Source: Paracidovorax cattleyae
GTDB taxonomy: Bacteria; Pseudomonadota; Gammaproteobacteria; Burkholderiales; Burkholderiaceae_C
Reading direction: 5' to 3'
Assembly (NCBI RefSeq): GCF_900104515.1
Contig: NZ_FNJL01000008.1
Location: 124,001 to 188,000 of the forward strand
DNA: 64,000 bases
Shown: one piece after another, positions 48,605 through 55,962 of the stretch
Layout: each line of letters begins with the position of its first letter
How positions within the stretch are numbered: position 1 is the first letter of the stretch
The notes under the pieces: generated by a model
What the model was told of the DNA's origin: nothing
The model's input: only the letters and a program-made list of their open reading frames with translations
Database searches by the model: none
Program-made: the position numbers and the translations under genes

Positions 48605-49570
48605 ATGCCGGGAAAACCCTTATCCATCGCCATCGCCTGCAGCCGCCTGCGCTCCAGGCACCTGCAGTTCCTCGACATCCTGGGGCGGACGCGCAACCTG
48701 CGGCTCACGGCCGAGCAGATGCACGTGACGCAGCCGGCCGCCACCAAGATCCTGCTGGACCTGGAGGAAATCTTCGATGCGCGCCTGTTCGAGCGCCTGC
48801 CGCGCGAGATGCGGCCCACCGAGCTGGGCCTGTTCGCGCTGGGCTATGCCGCCTCCGCGCTGGCGGGCCAGGCGAAGTTCGTGGACGAATTCAATGCGCT
48901 CAAGCAGGGCGGCCACGGCCAGCTGTCCATCGGGGCGATTTCCGGCTCGGCCGCGCGGCTGCTGACCACGGCCATCGCCGAGATGCAGCGGCGCCGGCCG
49001 CTGCTGGTGCTGAAGGTGCGCGAGCAGAGCAGCGACCAGCTCATCGCCTGGCTGGGCGAGCGCAGGATCGATCTGATGATCGGCCGCTTCACCGACGAGG
49101 CGCAGCAGGCGGACTTCCAGTACGAGCGTCTTTCCGGCGAGACGCTGCAGGTGGTGGGCGGGCCGCACCATCCGCTGCGCGGCATCCAGGACCTGGAGGT
49201 GGGCCGCCTCGCGCACTGGCCCTGGCTGCTCTACCCGGAATCGACGGCGCTGCGCAAGGTGTCCGACGACATCTTCCGCGCCATCGGCATGACGCCGGCC
49301 TCGGGCGTGATGGAGACGCAGTCGTTCCTGTTCGCGCTGGAGTCGCTGCGCATCACCGACATGCTGTCGCTGCAGCCCAGCGCGCTGGCCGACCGGTACA
49401 TCGCCAAGGGCCTGCTCGCCCCCATCCACGTGAACGTGCCGCGGGCGATGCCCGACTACGGCATGCTGGTGCGCCAGGGCGAGGCACCGACGCCGGCGGC
49501 GCAGGCCTTCATGGCAGTGCTGCGCGACGTGGCCAGCGGCCAGGTGGTGGTGGCCGGGCGGCAGGGGTGA
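48605..49570 (+). CDS. LysR-family regulator of the decayed TRAP/sugar-acid locus
   Basis: A 321-residue LysR regulator. The winged HTH is RHLQFLDILGRTRNLRLTAEQMHVTQPAATKILLDLEEI (about residues 18-75; split here in two overlapping parts as RHLQFLDILGRTRNLRL and TAEQMHVTQPAATKIL), and the effector domain starts LSIGAISGSAARLLTTA. It resembles GbpR/CbbR-like regulators of sugar-acid catabolism. Its divergent partner is the dctP remnant, so its original target operon is largely destroyed while the regulator itself is intact. No frameshift is seen. Confidence 0.88.
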   Translation: MPGKPLSIAIACSRLRSRHLQFLDILGRTRNLRLTAEQMHVTQPAATKILLDLEEIFDARLFERLPREMRPTELGLFALGYAASALAGQAKFVDEFNALKQGGHGQLSIGAISGSAARLLTTAIAEMQRRRPLLVLKVREQSSDQLIAWLGERRIDLMIGRFTDEAQQADFQYERLSGETLQVVGGPHHPLRGIQDLEVGRLAHWPWLLYPESTALRKVSDDIFRAIGMTPASGVMETQSFLFALESLRITDMLSLQPSALADRYIAKGLLAPIHVNVPRAMPDYGMLVRQGEAPTPAAQAFMAVLRDVASGQVVVAGRQG

Positions 49571-49594
49571 ACGGCAGCCGCCGGGCGCAGGCCC

Positions 49595-50557
49595 TCAGCC
49601 GCCTTGGCCGGCGGGCTGGCCGGCGGGCTGGCCGGCGGCGCGGCGCAGGCACTGCACCAGCATCGCCGCCGCGGGCGTGAGGCGCGCGCCGCGGCGGGTG
49701 ACGATGCCGAAGGCCTCGTGGCGCGAGCCGATCTTCAGCGGAAGCCGCCGCGCGATGCCGTGCTCTTCGCAGAACTCCATGGTCGCCGACGACATCAGCG
49801 CCACCAGCTGCGGGTCTTCCTTGAGCATCAGCATGGTGGCCAGCGACGACGAGGTTTCGATCGGGTAGGGCGGCAGCTCCAGCCCGGCCTCGCGGAATTC
49901 GCGTTCCAGCAGCTTGCGCAGCGGCATGTTGCCCGGATAGAACACCCAGCGGCAGCGGGCCAGTTGCGTGAGCGTCACGCGCCGCGACTTCGCCAGTGCA
50001 TGCTGCGGGCCCACGGCGACGGCCACCGCCTCGTCCATCAGTTCTTCGTAGTCGAACTGCTCCACGTTGCTGGACACGGTGGTGCGGCCGACGGCCAGGT
50101 CGAGCCGGCCTTCGTTGATCGCATCGAGCAGCTCCAGGCTGGTGCTTTCCCGGATCTCGATGGAGAGCGCGGGCTGCGTGCGCCGCAGCTCGGACACCGC
50201 CGCGATCAGCACCGAATGCAGCGCGCCGGTGATGGCGCCCACCGCCACCCGGCCGCCGCTACCGCGCAGCACGCCGTTCATTTCCTCGCGCAGGTGCTCC
50301 AGGTCGGCACCCACCAGCCGCGCATGGCGGATGAGGCACAGGCCCAGTTCGTTCGGCCGCACGCCTTGCTTCGTGCGCACGAAAAGTTCGGCCCCGAAGG
50401 TGGATTCGACCTCGCGCAGCGCCTTGGTGAGGCCGGGCTGCGTCATGCCCAGGCGTTCGGCCGCGCGGTGCAGGCTGCCGCATTCTTCCAGCGCCACCAG
50501 CAGGCCCAGGTGGCGGAATCGCAGGCGCGACGTGATCGAGGAGAGGCTGGGTATCAC
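49595..50557 (-). CDS. LysR-family regulator of the FAH-SDR-Bug-SDR operon
   Basis: A 320-residue LysR regulator. The HTH is at about residues 15-70 (GLLVALEECGSLHRAAERL then GMTQPGLTKALREVESTFG), and the ligand-binding domain starts VAVGAITGALHSVLIAAV. The C-terminus ends in a small tandem repeat (GQPA units). It is divergent from the FAH-SDR-Bug-SDR operon. A LysR box with perfect 6-bp arms lies immediately upstream of its start codon at 50558-50580. It is convergent with the 48605-49570 LysR gene, leaving 24 bases between them. Confidence 0.9.
   Translation of the reverse strand: MIPSLSSITSRLRFRHLGLLVALEECGSLHRAAERLGMTQPGLTKALREVESTFGAELFVRTKQGVRPNELGLCLIRHARLVGADLEHLREEMNGVLRGSGGRVAVGAITGALHSVLIAAVSELRRTQPALSIEIRESTSLELLDAINEGRLDLAVGRTTVSSNVEQFDYEELMDEAVAVAVGPQHALAKSRRVTLTQLARCRWVFYPGNMPLRKLLEREFREAGLELPPYPIETSSSLATMLMLKEDPQLVALMSSATMEFCEEHGIARRLPLKIGSRHEAFGIVTRRGARLTPAAAMLVQCLRRAAGQPAGQPAGQGG
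49605..49640. repeat. 12-bp tandem repeat in the 3' end of a LysR gene
   Basis: Three near-identical copies of TGGCCGGCGGGC at 49605-49640, in frame with the lysR gene on the minus strand, encoding repeated Gly-Gln-Pro-Ala. Copy number may vary between strains without breaking the frame. Confidence 0.75.
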
Positions 50558-50580
50558 GGTGATTCCTCGGGGCTATCACC
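50558..50580. promoter_or_regulatory. LysR-type operator (T-N11-A box)
   Basis: GGTGAT and ATCACC are perfect 6-bp arms separated by 11 bases, giving the T-N11-A core of LysR sites. It directly abuts the lysR start codon (50557) and lies 71 bases before the operon's first ATG at 50651. Confidence 0.7.
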
Positions 50581-50650
50581 CCATGCGAAGCTTTCACTAT
50601 GCAGCAGTCCGGCCGGGCCGGAGAATCCGCGGCACACAAGGAGACATGCG

Positions 50651-51496
50651 ATGAAGTTGCTGCGTTTCGGCCCCCCGGGCCAGGAAAAGCCCGGCCTGCT
50701 CGACGCCCAGGGCGTGGTCCGCGATCTGTCCGCCCATGTGCGCGACATCGACGGCGATGCGATCGGGCCGGATGCATTGGCCCGGCTGCGGGCCCTCGAC
50801 CCGGCCACGCTGCCGGCCGTGCCCGGCACCCCCCGCATCGGCGCGTGCGTGGGGCGCATCGGCAAGTTCGTCTGCATCGGCCTCAACTACGCCGACCACG
50901 CCGCCGAATCCAACATGCCGATCCCGGCCGAGCCCATCGTCTTCAACAAGTGGACGTCCGCCGTGGTCGGCCCCAACGACGACGTGAAGATTCCGCGCGG
51001 CTCGGAGAAGACCGACTGGGAGGTCGAGCTGGGCGTGGTGATCGGCACGGCCGCGAGCTATGTGGAAGAGGCCGATGCCCTGGCGCATGTCGCCGGCTAC
51101 TGCGTGGTCAACGACGTGTCCGAGCGCAATTACCAGCTCGAGCGCGGCGGCACCTGGGACAAGGGCAAGGGCTGCGACACCTTCGGCCCCACCGGCCCCT
51201 GGCTGGTGACGGCCGACGAGGTGCCCGATCCGCATGCGCTCGACATGTGGCTGGAAGTGGATGGCCGCCGCTACCAGAACGGCAACACGCGCACCATGAT
51301 CTTCAACGTGCCGCAACTCGTGTCCTACCTCAGCCGTTTCATGACGCTGCAGCCCGGCGACGTGATCTCCACCGGCACGCCGCCCGGCGTGGGCATGGGC
51401 ATCAAGCCGCAGCCGGTGTACCTGCGCCCGGGCCAGACCCTGCGGCTGGGGATCGAGGGGCTGGGCGAGCAGTGCCAGAAGACCGTCGCAGCCTGA
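50651..51496 (+). CDS. FAH-family hydrolase (2,4-diketo-3-deoxy-L-fuconate hydrolase or ureidoglycolate lyase-like)
   Basis: A 281-residue FAH-fold enzyme. It has KFVCIGLNYADHAAESNMPI, PIVFNKWTSAVVGPNDDV, the metal-binding TDWEVELGVVIG and the final STGTPPGVGMGIKP. This subfamily includes 2,4-diketo-3-deoxy-L-fuconate hydrolase, which yields pyruvate plus L-lactate, and proteins often annotated as ureidoglycolate lyase. The company of two SDR dehydrogenases, one of the 2-keto-3-deoxy-L-fuconate dehydrogenase type, favours the sugar-acid role. It is the first gene of the operon, with AAGGAGAC-like ribosome-binding sequence. Confidence 0.85.
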   Translation: MKLLRFGPPGQEKPGLLDAQGVVRDLSAHVRDIDGDAIGPDALARLRALDPATLPAVPGTPRIGACVGRIGKFVCIGLNYADHAAESNMPIPAEPIVFNKWTSAVVGPNDDVKIPRGSEKTDWEVELGVVIGTAASYVEEADALAHVAGYCVVNDVSERNYQLERGGTWDKGKGCDTFGPTGPWLVTADEVPDPHALDMWLEVDGRRYQNGNTRTMIFNVPQLVSYLSRFMTLQPGDVISTGTPPGVGMGIKPQPVYLRPGQTLRLGIEGLGEQCQKTVAA

Positions 51497-51509
51497 CGGG
51501 AGCATCGCC

Positions 51510-52271
51510 ATGGTCCAGTACGACTACGACGGCCGCACCGCGGTCGTGACGGGCGGTGCCCAGGGCATCGGCTTGGCCATCGCCCGGCGCCTGCTGGCGG
51601 GCCACGCGAAGGTCTGCCTGTGGGACCGGGACGCCGAGGCCATCGCCGCCGCGCGGCAGGCACTGGCCGGTGCCGGTGCCGAGGGGGCGTTGAGCGGTGT
51701 GACGGTGGACGTGACCGACTTCGCACAGGTAGAAGCCGCGGTCTCCCGCACCGAGAGCCTTTCGGGCCCCATCGCCATGCTGGTGCACAGCGCCGGCATC
51801 GCGGGCGCCAACCTGCCGCTGGGCGAATATCCGATCGAGGAATGGCGCAAGGTGCTCTCGATCAACCTCGACGGCGCCTTCCACGTCAACAAGGCGGTGG
51901 TGCCGGGCATGGTGGCGCGCGACTACGGGCGGGTGGTCAACATCGCGTCCATCGCGGGCAAGGAAGGCAACCCCAACGCCTCGGCCTACAGCGCCTCCAA
52001 GGCCGGCGTGATCGCGCTCACCAAGAGCCTGGGCAAGGAGACGGCGGCCCGCAACGTCGCCGTGAACGCGATCACCCCGGCGGCAGCGCGCACCCGGATC
52101 TTCGAGCAGATGTCGCAGCAGCACATCGACTACATGCTCTCGAAGATTCCGCGCGCGCGCTTCGTCGAGGTGGACGAGGTGGCGGCCATGGTCGCCTGGC
52201 TGGTGTCCGAAGAGAACTCGTTCACCACCGGCGCGGTGTTCGACCTCTCGGGAGGGCGGGCCACCTACTGA
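51510..52271 (+). CDS. Short-chain dehydrogenase/reductase (SDR), second gene of the operon
   Basis: A 253-residue classical SDR. It has the TGGAQGIG cofactor loop (residues 12-19), the structural SAGIAG (in place of NNAG), the catalytic Ser in NIASIAGKEG, and YSASK with Tyr and Lys. The first Asp after strand 2 (LWDRDAE) suggests NAD preference. It starts 13 bases after the FAH gene. The probable substrate is a sugar, sugar acid or its keto derivative, judged from context. Confidence 0.9.
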   Translation: MVQYDYDGRTAVVTGGAQGIGLAIARRLLAGHAKVCLWDRDAEAIAAARQALAGAGAEGALSGVTVDVTDFAQVEAAVSRTESLSGPIAMLVHSAGIAGANLPLGEYPIEEWRKVLSINLDGAFHVNKAVVPGMVARDYGRVVNIASIAGKEGNPNASAYSASKAGVIALTKSLGKETAARNVAVNAITPAAARTRIFEQMSQQHIDYMLSKIPRARFVEVDEVAAMVAWLVSEENSFTTGAVFDLSGGRATY

Positions 52272-52340
52272 AAGCCGGACCGCCACCGCGGCTGCAGCGC
52301 ATCCACAAGAAGAGACCACAGAGCACAGGAGACAAAGAAC

Positions 52341-53318
52341 ATGCATCCCTATCCCGACAGACGCCAGGTCCTCGCCTCGGCCTGCGCGTTGGCGTTCGGC
52401 GGCACGTCCGCCCTCGCGTGGGCGAGCGACTATCCGAGCAAGCCCATCGAGCTGATCGTGCCGGTGGCGGCAGGCGGCGGCACCGACATCGTCGGGCGGG
52501 CCTTCTCCGAGGTGGGCAAGAAGTACCTGCCGCAGCAGCCGATGATCGTGGTCAACAAGCCCGGCGCGAGCGGCGCCATCGGCACGGCGGAGCTGATCAA
52601 CGCCAAACCCGACGGCTACAAGATCGGCATCGTGATCTGCGAGCTCACGATCATTCCGAACCTGGGCATCACCAAGTACACCGCGGCCGACCTGCGCCCC
52701 ATCGCGCGGCTCAACGCCGATCCGTCGGCCATCACGGTGCGGGCCGATGCGCCCTGGCAGACGATCGAGGAATTCATCGCCGACGCGCGCAAGCGCAAGG
52801 ACCCGGTGTCCATCGCCAACGCGGGCGTGGGCTCCATCTGGCACATGGCGGCGGCGGCGTTCTCTGAAAAGCTCTCGCTGCCCGTGAACCACGTGCCTTT
52901 CCTGGGCGCGGCGCCGGCGGCGGTGGCGCTGCTGGGCGGGCACGTGGATGCCCTCGCGGTGAGCCCGGGCGAGGTGGCGCCGCACGTCGCCGCCGGCAAG
53001 ATGCGCACCCTGGCCGTGATGGCGGACCAGCGGGTGGGCGGGCTGTTCGAGAAGGTACCGACTCTCAAGGAACGCGGCATCGATCTCTCCATCGGGGTGT
53101 GGCGCGGCCTGGCGGTGCCCAAGGCGACGCCGCCGGACATCGTGGCGACGCTCGGCACCGTGGCGGCCAAAACGGCCGACGACGCGGCGTTCCGCGAGGT
53201 GCTGGCCAAGTCCAACCTGGGCTGGGCCTATACCGATGCGGCGGCGTTCCAGAAGGTGATCGACAAAGACCGCGCCTTCTACGCCGAGCTGGTGCCCCGG
53301 CTGGGGCTGCAGAAATGA
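52341..53318 (+). CDS. Bug/TctC-type periplasmic binding protein of the sugar-acid operon
   Basis: A 325-residue Bug receptor with a signal peptide ending ALAWA (about residue 28). YPSKPIELIVPVAAGGGTDI and VVNKPGASGAIGTAELINAK are the ligand-binding loops, and FLGAAPAAVALLGGHVDALA is a later family signature. The receptor presumably binds the carboxylated substrate of the flanking dehydrogenases. Its stop overlaps the next SDR start by 4 bases (ATGA), tying it to the operon. No tctAB membrane genes are nearby. Confidence 0.9.
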   Translation: MHPYPDRRQVLASACALAFGGTSALAWASDYPSKPIELIVPVAAGGGTDIVGRAFSEVGKKYLPQQPMIVVNKPGASGAIGTAELINAKPDGYKIGIVICELTIIPNLGITKYTAADLRPIARLNADPSAITVRADAPWQTIEEFIADARKRKDPVSIANAGVGSIWHMAAAAFSEKLSLPVNHVPFLGAAPAAVALLGGHVDALAVSPGEVAPHVAAGKMRTLAVMADQRVGGLFEKVPTLKERGIDLSIGVWRGLAVPKATPPDIVATLGTVAAKTADDAAFREVLAKSNLGWAYTDAAAFQKVIDKDRAFYAELVPRLGLQK

Positions 53319-54052
53319 AGCGGCTCGCCGGAAAGACCGCGGTGGTCACCGCGGCGGGGCAGGGCATCGGCCGGGCCACCGCGCTGGCCATGGCCCGCGA
53401 GGGCGCCCAGGTGTGGGCCACCGACATCCGGACCGACCTGCTGGCCTCGCTGGACGGCACGGACGGCATCCGCACCGCGGTGCTCGACGTGCTCGACCGG
53501 GCCGCCATCGACGCCTTCTTCGCCACGCTGGAGCGGATCGACGTGCTGTTCAACTGCGCGGGCACGGTGCATGCCGGGACCGTGCTGCAGGCGAGCGATG
53601 ACGACTGGACGCTGGCGATGGACCTGAACGTGCGCTCGCAGTTCTGGACGATGCGGGCCGTGCTGCCCCGCATGGTGCAGGCGGGCTGCGGCAGCATCGT
53701 CAACATGGCGAGCGTGGCCAGCTCGCTCAAGGGGCTGCCCGGGCGCTGCGTCTACGGCGCGAGCAAGGCCGCAGTGATCGGGTTGACCAAGTCGGTCGCG
53801 GCGGATTTCGTGGGCGCGGGCGTGCGGTGCAACAGCGTGTCCCCCGGCACGGTGGACACGCCCTCGCTGGCCGATCGCATCGCCGCCACGGGCGATGCCG
53901 AGAACGCCCGCCGGGCGTTCGTGGCGCGGCAGCCCATGGGCCGGCTGGCGACGGCCGAAGAGATCGCGCCGCTGGTGGTGTTTCTGGCCAGCGACGAATC
54001 CTCGTTCGTTACGGGCCAGAATTACGCCATCGACGGCGGCATCACGCTCTGA
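53315..54052 (+). CDS. SDR dehydrogenase, 2-keto-3-deoxy-L-fuconate dehydrogenase / BDH2-like
   Basis: A 245-residue SDR. The cofactor loop is TAAGQGIGRATALAMAREGA, followed by ATDIR (NAD-specific Asp). The YGASKAAVIGLTKSVAADF motif carries the catalytic Tyr/Lys, and CNSVSPGTVDTPSLADRIAA follows. These blocks are very close to the 2-keto-3-deoxy-L-fuconate dehydrogenase and animal BDH2/DHRS6 branch, including the RCVYxASK and VDTPSL segments. The next step in that pathway is a FAH-type hydrolase, encoded by the first gene of this operon. Start ATG 53315 overlaps the preceding stop. Confidence 0.88.
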   Translation: MKRLAGKTAVVTAAGQGIGRATALAMAREGAQVWATDIRTDLLASLDGTDGIRTAVLDVLDRAAIDAFFATLERIDVLFNCAGTVHAGTVLQASDDDWTLAMDLNVRSQFWTMRAVLPRMVQAGCGSIVNMASVASSLKGLPGRCVYGASKAAVIGLTKSVAADFVGAGVRCNSVSPGTVDTPSLADRIAATGDAENARRAFVARQPMGRLATAEEIAPLVVFLASDESSFVTGQNYAIDGGITL

Positions 54053-54074
54053 AAGCGCACGGCGGAACCCGCCG

Positions 54075-54977
54075 TCAAACCGCCAGTATCCCCGGCAGCA
54101 GGCCCCGGTCCAGCCGCTGCCGCCACCACTTGAGCGCCTCCCCCATGTGGTCCGGCCACCAGGCGAGCCAGAAGGTTTCGTCGGGCCGGGGCTCCTCCAC
54201 CTGCAGCTCCACCAGCACGCCGGTCTCCAATTCCACCCGCACGCAGGCGCGCGGCACGAAGCCGTGGCCGAGGCCAGCGGCCTGGGCGGCTATCTTGGCC
54301 TGCATGTTCGGCACGGTGATGCGCCGCTGGCCCGAGAGCAGGCCGACGGTGCGGTCGGTCAACTGCCGCGCGCCGTCGCCCACCACGATGGCGGTGTGTT
54401 CCAGCAGGTCGGCGCGGGTGAGCGGGCGCCGCAGTTGCGCCAGCGGGTGGGTGGCCGTGGTGCAGAACGCGAAGGCCAGGCTGCCGACGGCCACGGCCTT
54501 GTAGCCGCCGCCGGCCGGGCCTTCGCCGGCGGCCACGATGATGTCGGCGCGGCCTTCGCGCAGGGCCTCCCAGGTGCCGGTCAGCGCTTCGCTGGCGATG
54601 CGCAGGCGCGTGCCGCAGTCCAGGTCTTCGAAGGCGCAGATGTCGGGGTTGAAGGCTGCGGTGGGAATCAGCGAGTCGTGCACCAGCCGCACTTCCGATT
54701 CGAAGCCGGTGGCGATCTGGCGCATGCGCGATTCCAGTTGCCGGGCCGATGACAGCAGCCACCGGCCTTCGCGGATCATTTCCTGGCCGGCGGGCGTGAG
54801 CGCGATGCGCGGGCCGTTGCGGGTGAAGAGCGCGAAGCCCAGCTGCTCTTCCAGCTTGGCGACGGCGTACGAGATGGTGGAGGGCACCTTGTGCAGCCGC
54901 TCCGACGCGCCCGCGAACGAGCCGTGGCGCGCGATGGCGTCCACCAGTTCGATGGCTTCCAGGGTGAGTTTCAGCAT
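54075..54977 (-). CDS. LysR-family regulator divergent from pirin
   Basis: A 300-residue LysR regulator. The HTH spans about residues 5-62 (LVDAIARHGSFAGASERLHKVPSTISYAVAKLE), and the ligand domain begins near VRLVHDSLIPTAAF. It is divergent from the pirin gene; a 23-bp palindrome at 54998-55020 lies 20 bases before its start. It is convergent with the SDR operon (22 bases between stops), so it belongs to the pirin side. Confidence 0.9.
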   Translation of the reverse strand: MLKLTLEAIELVDAIARHGSFAGASERLHKVPSTISYAVAKLEEQLGFALFTRNGPRIALTPAGQEMIREGRWLLSSARQLESRMRQIATGFESEVRLVHDSLIPTAAFNPDICAFEDLDCGTRLRIASEALTGTWEALREGRADIIVAAGEGPAGGGYKAVAVGSLAFAFCTTATHPLAQLRRPLTRADLLEHTAIVVGDGARQLTDRTVGLLSGQRRITVPNMQAKIAAQAAGLGHGFVPRACVRVELETGVLVELQVEEPRPDETFWLAWWPDHMGEALKWWRQRLDRGLLPGILAV

Positions 54978-54997
54978 GGCCAGGCCCGGGTGGTTTG

Positions 54998-55020
54998 CAT
55001 CATCGAAATTATCGATGATG
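54998..55020. promoter_or_regulatory. LysR-type palindromic operator before pirin
   Basis: Perfect 9-bp arms CATCATCGA and TCGATGATG separated by AATTA. The core fits T-N11-A. It sits 20 bases from the lysR start and 140 bases from the pirin start. Confidence 0.75.
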
Positions 55021-55160
55021 AATGGCCAAACGTTTCAACCTGCGGGGACTTCTGGCGCGGGATACTTCTTCCATCGCAGTACGCAACGCCAGGGAGCAGC
55101 GATCAGAAAGGCTCCCGGCGTGCAGTGTGAATTCCATCGAATCAGCAAAGGAGAAATGAC

Positions 55161-55886
55161 ATGCTCGACATCCGCAAGGCCCAACACCGCGGCACCGCCA
55201 ACCACGGCTGGCTGCAGTCCCGCCACACGTTCTCGTTCGGCCACTACCGCGACGCGAACCAGCAGGGCTTCTCCGATCTGCTGGTGATCAACGACGACCG
55301 GGTGACGCCGTCCAACGGCTTCGGCACGCACGGCCACCGCGACATGGAGATCTTCTCGTACGTGCTGGAAGGCGCGCTGGAGCACAAGGATTCGATGGGC
55401 ACGGGCTCGGTGATCCGCCCGGGCGACGTGCAGATGATGAGCGCCGGCAGCGGCGTGCAGCACAGCGAGTTCAACCATTCGGCCAACGCGCCGGTGCACT
55501 TTCTGCAGATCTGGATCGTGCCGAACGAGCGCGGTGCCCAGCCGCGCTATCAGCAGGTGCATTTCACCGAGGCGGACAAGCGCGGGCGGCTGCGCCGGAT
55601 CATCTCGCCGGAAGGGGCCGACGGCTCGCTGGCGGTGCGGCAGGATGCACGGGTATATGCCGGGCTGTTCGACGGTGACGAATCCGCCGAGCTGGCGGTG
55701 GGCCCGAACCGCCATGTGTACGTGCATGTGGCACGCGGCAGCATGGAGGTGAACGGCGAGCGCCTGGACGCTGGCGACGGCGCCCGCATCCGCAACGCCG
55801 GGCCGCTGCACTTCGCCCGGGGCGAGGACGCTGAGGTGCTGGTGTTCGACCTGCGGCCGAACGAGCTGCCGACGATGCCGTACTGA
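55161..55886 (+). CDS. Pirin-family (YhaK-like) bicupin protein
   Basis: A 241-residue bicupin. HTFSFGHYRDA and GFGTHGHRDMEIFSYVLEGAL contain the metal-binding His and Glu of the first cupin, and VQHSEFNHS the next His. Relatives have quercetin 2,3-dioxygenase activity or act as redox sensors. The first cupin looks metal-competent. Start ATG 55161 follows AAGGAG. Controlled most likely by the divergent LysR regulator through the palindrome at 54998-55020. Confidence 0.9.
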   Translation: MLDIRKAQHRGTANHGWLQSRHTFSFGHYRDANQQGFSDLLVINDDRVTPSNGFGTHGHRDMEIFSYVLEGALEHKDSMGTGSVIRPGDVQMMSAGSGVQHSEFNHSANAPVHFLQIWIVPNERGAQPRYQQVHFTEADKRGRLRRIISPEGADGSLAVRQDARVYAGLFDGDESAELAVGPNRHVYVHVARGSMEVNGERLDAGDGARIRNAGPLHFARGEDAEVLVFDLRPNELPTMPY

Positions 55887-55962
55887 GGGACAACGTGCAG
55901 GCGGGTCGGCTGCATCCCGCCTCAGGATGAGGGCGCCGCAGGCGACTCCAGCGGAGCCGTAT

